Origin: Janthinobacterium sp. TB1-E2
GTDB lineage: Bacteria > Pseudomonadota > Gammaproteobacteria > Burkholderiales > Burkholderiaceae_D
Reading direction: 5' to 3'
Assembly: GCF_036885605.1 (NCBI RefSeq)
Contig: NZ_CP142523.1
Coordinates: 3,596,001 to 3,660,000 of the forward strand
DNA length: 64,000 nucleotides
In this document: in pieces, positions 55,764 through 64,000 of the stretch
How the letters are laid out: the number at the start of each line of letters is the position of its first letter
How positions within the stretch are numbered: the stretch's first letter is position 1
Program-made: the position numbers and the translations under genes
The notes under the pieces: generated by a model
The model's database searches: none
Told to the model about the DNA's origin: nothing
The model's input: the letters and a program-made list of their open reading frames with translations, nothing else

Positions 55764-56702
55764 CTAAATGGAAAGGATTCCCGGCGCAACGAGCTGACCG
55801 GCGCTGGCATCCTCGTTCAACAGCGGATTGCCGGCCGCGAACGCCGCCAGGTGCTCAAGCAGCACGCGCACGCGGGCCGGCAGGTAGCGCCGCTGCGTCC
55901 ACACGGCGTACACGTGACGCGGCTGCGGCATCCAGTCGGGCAGGACGCGCACGAGGCTGCCGCTGGCCACTTCGTCGCGGCATTGCAGCAGTGGACACAG
56001 CAGGATGCCGATGCCCGCGTCGGCCATCTCCACGGCCAGGCGCATTTCATTGACGCGCAGGCGCGCCTGCGGTTCGATCACCATTTCGGCGCCGTCGCCG
56101 GGCCGGCGCAAGCGCCAGCTGCGCAGCGGCTCGGCCACGATCAGCTCGTGCTTTTCCAGTTCCTGCAAGTCGCGCGGCACACCGGCGCGCGCCAGGTAGG
56201 CTGGCGCGGCCACCATCACCAGCGAAGCGCTGCCCAGCCGGCGCTGCATCAGCGAGGAATCGTCGAGCGCGCCCACGCGGATGGCCAGGTCGGCGCCGCT
56301 GCCCACCAGGTCTTGCAGCAGGTTCGACAGTTCCAGCTCCAGGCGGATGTCCGGGTACTTCTGCATGAAGCTGACCCAGGCCGGCGTCAGCAAGCCGCTG
56401 GCGAAGTTGACGGGCGCCAAGACGCGGATGCTGCCCGAGACGGCCGACAGGCTGGCGTCGAGCTGCTGCGTCGCCTGCCGCAAGGCGTGTACCAAGGGAC
56501 GGCATTGCTCATAGTATTGCCAGCCTTCCGCCGTCGGCTGCAGGCGGCGCGCGCTGCGGTTGAGCAAGCGGTAGCCGAGCTGGCTTTCCAGTTTTTGCAG
56601 CCGGCGCGTGACGGTAGCGGCGGGCAAGTCTTCCTTGACGGCCGCCGCATGCAGGCTGCCCGCCTCGACAATGGAGACAAACAAGGCTAAATCATCAAGC
56701 AT
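55764..56702 (-). CDS. LysR family transcriptional regulator
   Basis: 312 residues. N-terminal winged helix (LALFVSIVEAGSLHAAAVKE, ATVTRRLQKLESQLGYRLLNRSARR) and a LysR effector domain with IRVLAPVNFASGLLTPAWVSF near 90. It is divergent from the DUF2798 gene (96 bases between) and may regulate it. Effector unknown. Confidence 0.94.
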   Translation of the reverse strand: MLDDLALFVSIVEAGSLHAAAVKEDLPAATVTRRLQKLESQLGYRLLNRSARRLQPTAEGWQYYEQCRPLVHALRQATQQLDASLSAVSGSIRVLAPVNFASGLLTPAWVSFMQKYPDIRLELELSNLLQDLVGSGADLAIRVGALDDSSLMQRRLGSASLVMVAAPAYLARAGVPRDLQELEKHELIVAEPLRSWRLRRPGDGAEMVIEPQARLRVNEMRLAVEMADAGIGILLCPLLQCRDEVASGSLVRVLPDWMPQPRHVYAVWTQRRYLPARVRVLLEHLAAFAAGNPLLNEDASAGQLVAPGILSI

Positions 56703-56798
56703 GATTGCATTTTCGGAATTTGAAATTAAAAATATGGCTCTAGTATAGATTGCTGCAAGTCGTTACGCTCCCATATCTTCACACTTTGAAAGTGCTCC

Positions 56799-57038
56799 AT
56801 GTCCGAAGCCCTGCGTTTGCGCTGTGTATTTGCCTTCCTGATGTCGCTGCTCATGACCCTGCTGATGAGCGCCTGGGTCACCTGGCTCAATATCGGCCTG
56901 CAGGCGGATTTCCTGCCCCGCTGGCGCCATGCCTTCTTTGCCGCCTGGCCCGTGGCCTTCTGCGCCGTGATGCTGTTCGCCCCCCGCGTGCAGCTGATGA
57001 GCCGCAACATCGTGGCCCGGCTCGCCAGCCGCGCTTGA
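56799..57038 (+). CDS. DUF2798 family membrane protein
   Basis: 79 residues with two predicted membrane helices (about 8-33 and 45-62), AWVTWLNIGLQADFLPRWRHAFFAAWPVAF matching the DUF2798 pattern (split here only by naming). Function unknown. Often found divergent from LysR genes, as here. Confidence 0.82.
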   Translation: MSEALRLRCVFAFLMSLLMTLLMSAWVTWLNIGLQADFLPRWRHAFFAAWPVAFCAVMLFAPRVQLMSRNIVARLASRA

Positions 57039-57136
57039 CCGGCAGTCGTCCGCCGGTAGTACCACTCGGTCACTCCCGCCCACGGCCGCCCTGATCCGGG
57101 CTATGCTATGGCCGTCTTCTTTACCGCGGAGTGCCC

Positions 57137-57535
57137 ATGCTCGATCACGTTTCCCTCACCGTCAGCGACCTGGAACGCGCCGAGCGCTTCTATGACGCCG
57201 TCTTTGCCGCGCTGGACGTGCCCAAGGTGGGCAGCGACCATGCCAACGCCTGGATAGGCTATGGCGAGCGCAGCGACGCGCAGCATCCTGAACGCAGCTA
57301 CTTTTCCGTGCGACTGGGCCCGCAGCCCGACGACGCGCCGCGCCGCCATTGCTGCTTCAAGGCTTCCTCGCGCGCGGCCGTGGAAGCGTTCTGGCAGGCG
57401 GGGCTGGCGCACGGTGGCATCGACCTGGGCGCACCGGGCCTGCGCCACTATCACGCCAGTTATTACGCGGCCTTTTTGTTCGATCCGGACGGCAACCGCA
57501 TCGAAGCCGTCTGCCATCGCGCCGACGCCAGCTGA
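57137..57535 (+). CDS. VOC family protein
   Basis: 132-residue glyoxalase-fold protein: MLDHVSLTVSDLERAERFYD at the start, HYHASYYAAFLFDPDGNRIEAVCH at the end with metal-ligand-like His and Glu. GGAG at 57128-57131 fits the ATG at 57137 better than a GTG two codons earlier. Substrate unknown; 99 bases before the lipoprotein hydrolase. Confidence 0.88.
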   Translation: MLDHVSLTVSDLERAERFYDAVFAALDVPKVGSDHANAWIGYGERSDAQHPERSYFSVRLGPQPDDAPRRHCCFKASSRAAVEAFWQAGLAHGGIDLGAPGLRHYHASYYAAFLFDPDGNRIEAVCHRADAS

Positions 57536-57635
57536 CAGGACGGGAAATCCGGCTCTGTTCGGCATTTCCACTTCGGGACGATTTGCCTATAATGGCTGGC
57601 ACGCCATACCGGTCCGTGAACAAAGAAGGAGATTC

Positions 57636-58484
57636 ATGCATCATCTATTCGTCGGCCGCCCCGCGCGCACCATGCTCCTCTCCAGCGCCGGCTTGCTGCT
57701 GGCAGGCTGTTTTTCCGGCTGTTCCCTGTTGCCATCGTCACCCGTCACGCCAGGCGTGCCCGCCACGGCGGCCCTGCCCGACGCCAGCATCGCCTATACC
57801 TTGAGCGGCCAGGGCGGCTTGCCCGTGGTCTTCCAGTCGGCCATGGGCGACGGCAAGGATGTGTGGGCCAAGGTCGTGCCCGAAGTGGCCCGGCAGCACC
57901 GCGTGCTCGTCTACGACCGCCCCGGCTACGGCGACAGCCAGAAAACCACCACGCCGCGCGATCCCTGCACCATCGCCGCCCAGCAGCGGGCCCTGCTGAC
58001 GCAAGCGGGCCTGAAGCCGCCGTATGTGCTCGTCGGCCATGGCTTGGGCGGGCTGTACCAATATGTGTATGCCAGACTGTATCCGCAGGACGTGGCCGGC
58101 CTCGTCCTGCTCGATCCTACCCACCCGCAGCAGTGGAACCGCCTGCAGACGGACGCGTCCACCTACGCCATGCTCGTCAAAACGCGGCGCAAGCTGATGT
58201 TCAACAGTACGGAATCGGCCGAATTCGATGCCCAGACGCAGTGCCTGCAGCACGTCGACATGAGCAGCCCGCTGCGCGTGCCCGCCATGCTGCTGGTGCG
58301 CGACAAGTTCGGCATCGAGGAAATGGGTTCGTTCGAGAACGTGGTGCGGGCCCAGGAAAAGGATTGGCAGCGCCTGTCCGGCGCACCCGCCATCGAGCGC
58401 ATCACGGGCGCCGGCTATTACATCCAGAAAGACAACCCCGTCATCGTCAACGAGGCGGTCAAGATGGTGGCGAAGAAGAAGTAG
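57636..58484 (+). CDS. Alpha/beta-hydrolase-fold lipoprotein lacking the nucleophile serine
   Basis: 282 residues. Lipoprotein signal with LLLAGC (Cys near 25), then an alpha/beta hydrolase fold: VVFQSAMGDGKDVWAKV, YDRPGYGDS, and the elbow region YVLVGHGLGGLYQYVYA near 135. The position that is Ser in the usual GxSxG is Gly (cat-ggc-ttg), so the classical triad cannot form. It may be a non-catalytic binding protein, or use another mechanism. AAGGAGATTC precedes the ATG at 57636. Confidence 0.85.
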   Translation: MHHLFVGRPARTMLLSSAGLLLAGCFSGCSLLPSSPVTPGVPATAALPDASIAYTLSGQGGLPVVFQSAMGDGKDVWAKVVPEVARQHRVLVYDRPGYGDSQKTTTPRDPCTIAAQQRALLTQAGLKPPYVLVGHGLGGLYQYVYARLYPQDVAGLVLLDPTHPQQWNRLQTDASTYAMLVKTRRKLMFNSTESAEFDAQTQCLQHVDMSSPLRVPAMLLVRDKFGIEEMGSFENVVRAQEKDWQRLSGAPAIERITGAGYYIQKDNPVIVNEAVKMVAKKK

Positions 58485-58485
58485 T

Positions 58486-58564
58486 GGTGTCGGATTACGC
58501 GGCGATTGAACCCCTTGTCGACGCGTAGGTCGGATTAGCGCGGCAAAGCCACGCGTAATCCGAC
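58486..58564. repeat. Dispersed GTAGGTCGG palindromic element
   Basis: Half-module GTCGGATTACGCGGCG at 58488, then GTAGGTCGGATTAGCGCGG / CCACGCGTAATCCGAC at 58525-58564. It lies between converging genes (hydrolase-fold lipoprotein and the FadB-like enzyme), beginning right at the former's stop. Confidence 0.78.
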
Positions 58565-58582
58565 AATATTGTTGGCGTCGGC

Positions 58583-60670
<2,088 letters not shown>

Positions 60671-61236
60671 GTCTCTTCCTTATTGATTTTTGCTCAGCGA
60701 TGAGGTGGTTGCAAGGGATGAAGCTTCACTATACCGCATAAAAGAACGCTCGTATTATTTTTGTCGTGGCGCACCCGGCGCCAGCATGCTACGCCATGGT
60801 ACAACATCGTTTGCGGAAAGATTCTGCTGCAAGCGGCAAGCTCTTGTAGAAGCTATCACTTGGATATTCATTTAAATAATAAAATAACAATAATAATAAC
60901 AACGTTTTATTATGTAAAAGAATGGGTTTGTTATATGCCGACATGGGGCAATTACGACAGTTTTTACATTATTTATTCCCGCCCCTTGTTTTTCGCCAGA
61001 CGCTGGGGAATAATAAAATTGTTGATTCAAATCAATACTCTACAATTTATCTACTAAAGGCAAACCGCAGGGCGAACACTGGCGGCCGTTGATCGCGCAC
61101 ATTCTCACCGATTATCACCAGATGCCGGCAATGCAATAACATCGCCGCCTTAATCCCTGCCTTAAACCGATAGCGGAAAAAATAATAACAGCAGCCTTAT
61201 CGTTCCCATTCCTCTTCTCACCCCGAAGGAAATACT
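60671..61236. other. AT-rich intergenic region between fadB-like and chemoreceptor genes
   Basis: 566 bases, unusually AT-rich in the middle (60860-61050). Codon-like stretches inside have no ribosome site and atypical composition, so I call no gene. It contains a perfect FNR box (61022-61035) and a promoter-like TTGTTG / TACAAT pair (61019-61024 and 61041-61046, spacer 16). Confidence 0.6.
61019..61046 (+). promoter_or_regulatory. FNR/Anr box overlapping a candidate promoter of the chemoreceptor
   Basis: TTGATTCAAATCAA at 61022-61035 matches TTGATnnnnATCAA fully. TACAAT (61041-61046) with TTGTTG (61019-61024) forms a candidate promoter whose spacer is largely covered by the box, which would suggest repression when FNR is active. 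If another -10 is used, the box could be an activator site. The chemoreceptor starts 200 bases downstream. Confidence 0.5.
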
Positions 61237-62934
61237 ATGGACGCAGCCAGCCATGTCAGCCACTCGCAGGATCTGGACTTACAAGCGATAAATACTGCAT
61301 TGAACCGTGTCCAGGCCGTCATCGAATTCGAGCTTGACGGCACCATCCTGCATGCGAATGACAATTTCCTGCGCGTCGTCGGCTATACCCTGGCCGAAGT
61401 GCAAGGCAAGCACCACGCCATCTTCTGCGACCCCGAGTATGTAAAAACGGACGAATACAGCAACTTCTGGGCCAAGCTGGGACGCGGCGAATTCGACCAG
61501 GGCGAATACAAGCGCCGCGCCAGGGATGGGCGCGAAGTGTGGATCAATGCTTCCTACAATCCCATCCTCGACGCGGACGGCAAGCCGTATAAAGTCATCA
61601 AGTTCGCTACCGACATCACGGCCCTGAAAAAACGCAATGTCGAATACGAAGGCAAGGTCAGCGCCATCGGCAAGGCGCAGGCCGTGATCGAATTCGACAT
61701 GCAGGGCAATGTGCTGGACGCGAACGACAATTTCCTCGCCGTCATGGACTACGACTTGAGCGATATCCAGGGCGAGCACCACCGCATGTTCTGCGAACCC
61801 GAGTATGCCAGCAGCACCGAGTACAAGAAATTCTGGCAAAAGCTCAACCGCGGAGAATTCGACGCGGGCCGCTACAAGCGGCTGGGCAACCATGGCAAGG
61901 TGGTGTGGATACAGGCCACCTACAACCCCATCCTGGATCTGAACGGCAAACCGTATAAAGTGGTCAAGTTCGCCATCGACATCACGGACCAGGTGAACCT
62001 GGAAAACAGCATCCAGGCCAAGGCCGCCAACGACAGCCGCAAGGTCAATGCCCTGCTCGACTCGGTGGCGCGCGCGGCGCAAGGCGACCTGACCTGCAAT
62101 ATCGTGCCCGAAGGCAGCGAACCGATCGATTTGCTGGCCGGCGGCATCAGCAAGATGATCGTCGACTTGCGCGGCGTGATCGGCAACGTGGTGTCGGCGG
62201 CCAACGGCTTTGCCGACGCGTCGAACGCCATCGCCGAACGGGCCACGGGCGTCGCCGTGGGCACGCAGGCGCTGGGCGCCACGGTGGAAGAAATGAACGC
62301 CTCCATCGACGGCCTGACGTTTTCCATCAATTCCATTGCGGAAAACACCTCGAATGCCGATTCCCTGGCGAAAGCCACGCAGCAGGAAGCGGAATCGGGT
62401 GCGCGCGCCGTCGCCAAGTCGATCGAGGCGATGGACTTGATCAACCGCTCGTCGGAAGACATCGGCGAAATCGTCAAGGTCATCAGCGAGATCGCCAACC
62501 AGACGAACATGCTGGCCTTCAACGCGGCCATCGAAGCGGCGCGCGCGGGCGAGCACGGCCTGGGCTTTTCCGTTGTCGCCGACGAGGTGCGCAAGCTGGC
62601 CGAGCGCTCGTCGCAGGCGACCAAGGAAATTTCCAAGCTGATCAACGAATCCGTCAAGCGCGTGTCGACAGGCAGCGAAATTTCACGCCAGGCCAGCGAC
62701 GCCTTCGACAAGATCGTCTCGGGCGTGGCGAAGACCACCTTGGCCATTTCCGACATCTCGAAGGCGGCCAACGAGCAACTGCTGACGGCGCGCGAAGTGT
62801 CCACGGCCATCCAGTACATTGCCGAGGAAACGGAAAAGTCGGCCGCCAACTGCGACAGCATCGCCCGCTCGACCGATGGCTTGAACGAGCGCGCTGGCAG
62901 CCTGAACCAGACCGTCTCCGGCTTCGTGGTGTAG
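61237..62934 (+). CDS. Soluble methyl-accepting chemotaxis protein with two PAS domains
   Basis: 565-residue chemoreceptor with no membrane helix. Two similar PAS/PAC units occupy about 20-135 and 145-258 ([21 protein letters not shown] and [21 protein letters not shown]), followed by a short HAMP-like linker and the signalling helices with hairpin tip [24 protein letters not shown]. The layout is that of BdlA/Aer2-like cytoplasmic receptors that sense oxygen, redox or energy through a PAS cofactor. No C-terminal tethering pentapeptide is seen (ends TVSGFVV). AAGGAAATACT precedes the ATG. The next genes are cheR and cheD. Confidence 0.94.
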   Translation: MDAASHVSHSQDLDLQAINTALNRVQAVIEFELDGTILHANDNFLRVVGYTLAEVQGKHHAIFCDPEYVKTDEYSNFWAKLGRGEFDQGEYKRRARDGREVWINASYNPILDADGKPYKVIKFATDITALKKRNVEYEGKVSAIGKAQAVIEFDMQGNVLDANDNFLAVMDYDLSDIQGEHHRMFCEPEYASSTEYKKFWQKLNRGEFDAGRYKRLGNHGKVVWIQATYNPILDLNGKPYKVVKFAIDITDQVNLENSIQAKAANDSRKVNALLDSVARAAQGDLTCNIVPEGSEPIDLLAGGISKMIVDLRGVIGNVVSAANGFADASNAIAERATGVAVGTQALGATVEEMNASIDGLTFSINSIAENTSNADSLAKATQQEAESGARAVAKSIEAMDLINRSSEDIGEIVKVISEIANQTNMLAFNAAIEAARAGEHGLGFSVVADEVRKLAERSSQATKEISKLINESVKRVSTGSEISRQASDAFDKIVSGVAKTTLAISDISKAANEQLLTAREVSTAIQYIAEETEKSAANCDSIARSTDGLNERAGSLNQTVSGFVV

Positions 62935-62937
62935 GCG

Positions 62938-63762
62938 ATGAGCAACGCGGCCACCTTGACGCCCGAGGTGCTGACGACCCTGATCGCGCTGGTGCGCCAG
63001 CATACGGGCATCGCCATGACGGCGCGCAAGAGCGTCTTGCTGGAACGGCGCTTGCAGCCACGGCTGCAGGCGCTGTCCCTGCACAGCTACCAGGCTTACC
63101 TGGAGCGCGTGGCCAGCGACCGCGACGAGGTACCCCATTTCATCGACCTGGTCACCACCAACGACACCCTGTTCTTCCGCACGCCGCAGATCTGGGATTA
63201 CTTCCGCGACCGCTACCTGCCCGCCTGGGCCCGCGCGCATCCGGATGGCTGCCTGGCCATCTGGTCGGCGGCGGCGGCCAGCGGCGAGGAGCTGTATTCG
63301 ATCGCCATGCTGTGCGAGCAATTCAAGCTGCAAGCGCCGTCTTTCCGCTACCAGATCCTGGCCAGCGACATTTCGCAGCAGATCCTGGGCGCGGCGCGGG
63401 CCGGCCAGTACAGCGGGCGCTCCGTCGAGCGCATCCGCTTGTCGCACCCGGACTTGCTGCGCAAATATTTCACGCCAGCACCGTATGGCGTCAAGGTCAA
63501 CGAAGAACTGCGGCAACACGTCAGCTTTGCCCAGCATAATTTGCTGGAAGCATTGCGCCCGGCGCGGCAGTTCGACCTGGTATTCCTGCGCAATGTGCTC
63601 ATCTATTTCGACGCCGAGCACCAGGAAACCGTGCTGCGCCAAGCGCGCCTGAGCCTCAAGGATGAAGGCCGGCTGATCCTGGGCGAATCGGAAACCATCA
63701 CCCGCCTCGGCACCGGCTACCAATTCGAGTTTCCCATGATTTACAAGGCGGGTACCGCATGA
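62938..63762 (+). CDS. cheR: Chemotaxis protein methyltransferase CheR
   Basis: 274-residue receptor methyltransferase that methylates glutamates on chemoreceptors. N-terminal helical domain with MTARKSVLLERRLQPRL, SAM loop IWSAAAASGEELYSIAML (less canonical than the usual SAGCSTGEE), ASDISQQIL and VFLRNVLIYFD. It begins 3 bases after the chemoreceptor and overlaps cheD by four bases. It is a different CheR from the one at 12439. Confidence 0.94.
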   Translation: MSNAATLTPEVLTTLIALVRQHTGIAMTARKSVLLERRLQPRLQALSLHSYQAYLERVASDRDEVPHFIDLVTTNDTLFFRTPQIWDYFRDRYLPAWARAHPDGCLAIWSAAAASGEELYSIAMLCEQFKLQAPSFRYQILASDISQQILGAARAGQYSGRSVERIRLSHPDLLRKYFTPAPYGVKVNEELRQHVSFAQHNLLEALRPARQFDLVFLRNVLIYFDAEHQETVLRQARLSLKDEGRLILGESETITRLGTGYQFEFPMIYKAGTA

Positions 63763-64000
63763 GCATCATCATCGATCATCGCCTGCCGCTGCACCATGTC
63801 GGCATGGGCCAACTGAGCGTGGGCACGCACGGCGAGCAGCTGCAAGCGTTGCTCGGCTCCTGCATCGGCATCGGCTTCATCTGGAAGAATGGCCCATGCT
63901 GCGGCCTGGCCCATTGTCTGTTGCCGGAAGCGCCCGGCGCCGATAGCGCCCTTGGCGCGCGCTATGTGAGCCAGGCCGTGCCTTCGCTGCTGCGCCTGAT
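63759..64000 (+). CDS. cheD: Chemoreceptor glutamine deamidase CheD (5' part)
   Basis: Deamidates glutamines in chemoreceptor signalling helices. About 80 residues are visible before the window ends. The catalytic Cys 35 (LLGSCIGIGF) and His 52 (CGLAHCLLP) are 17 apart, as in characterised CheD. ATG overlaps the cheR stop (ATGA). Likely followed outside the window by cheB. Confidence 0.93.
   Translation, partial: MSIIIDHRLPLHHVGMGQLSVGTHGEQLQALLGSCIGIGFIWKNGPCCGLAHCLLPEAPGADSALGARYVSQAVPSLLRL

Noticed and set aside
60761..61057. 98-codon frame in the AT-rich gap before the chemoreceptor
   Set aside because: No ribosome site, random-looking composition, and it covers the FNR box and promoter-like sequence.

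Overview
The window is GC-rich (mid-60s percent by eye) and gene-dense. It reads as a chromosomal segment of a betaproteobacterium of the Oxalobacteraceae, most like Janthinobacterium or Massilia. That placement rests on gene content and order (a cyo quinol oxidase operon with SURF1 and a RegB-type kinase, and ygfZ divergent from mltG-tmk-holB), protein style, and dispersed GTAGGTCGG palindromes. It is an inference from memory, not a database match. No rRNA, tRNA or CRISPR array was seen.

Layout. 1-6095 (minus): cyoA-cyoB-cyoC-cyoD, SURF1 and a RegB/PrrB-like redox kinase, with several overlapping stops and starts. 6313-8674: an MFS transporter, a threefold tandem repeat with terminators, and an Hsp20 chaperone with a candidate FNR-type promoter. 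8954-20699: a signalling block of four histidine kinases carrying eight receiver domains plus a CheR methyltransferase, with no DNA-binding output gene; two of the kinases are convergent paralogues. 20746-22408: a secreted alpha/beta hydrolase and two overlapping small unknown genes. 22409-26393: an AT-rich island with a two-gene ATPase + HNH nuclease module resembling the Septu (PtuA/PtuB) anti-phage system, closed on the right by an intact IS1182-family element. 26612-32538: an AHSA1-type protein, an elongation factor G gene away from any str operon, outer-membrane phospholipase A, two small unknowns and a PRMT-like methyltransferase. 32792-40516: housekeeping genes (ankyrin protein, tatD, beta-carbonic anhydrase, VOC protein, holB, tmk, mltG, ygfZ, DUF4936, NRDE protein). 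40714-47921: a sugar operon (LacI regulator with a palindrome overlapping its promoter, xylulokinase, transaldolase, three-gene ABC importer). 48041-58484: accessory metabolism and regulators (GNAT, AraC regulator divergent from an FAD monooxygenase, MDR reductase, Dabb protein, thiolase, MFS transporter, small lipoprotein, LysR divergent from a DUF2798 protein, VOC protein, and a hydrolase-fold lipoprotein lacking the nucleophile serine). 58583-60670: a FadB-like beta-oxidation fusion enzyme. 61237-64000: a soluble double-PAS chemoreceptor, cheR and the start of cheD, with a perfect FNR box upstream.

How it fits together. Much of the window concerns sensing redox, oxygen or energy state: a quinol oxidase with a quinone-sensing kinase, two FNR-like boxes, a PAS-type chemoreceptor with its adaptation enzymes, and a kinase hub. 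The thiolase and the FadB-like enzyme could share acyl-CoA intermediates. The pentose-type operon would feed xylulose 5-phosphate into the pentose phosphate pathway, but the enzyme that makes the ketopentose is not visible. The clearest candidate for a less described system is the ATPase-HNH pair in the AT-rich island.
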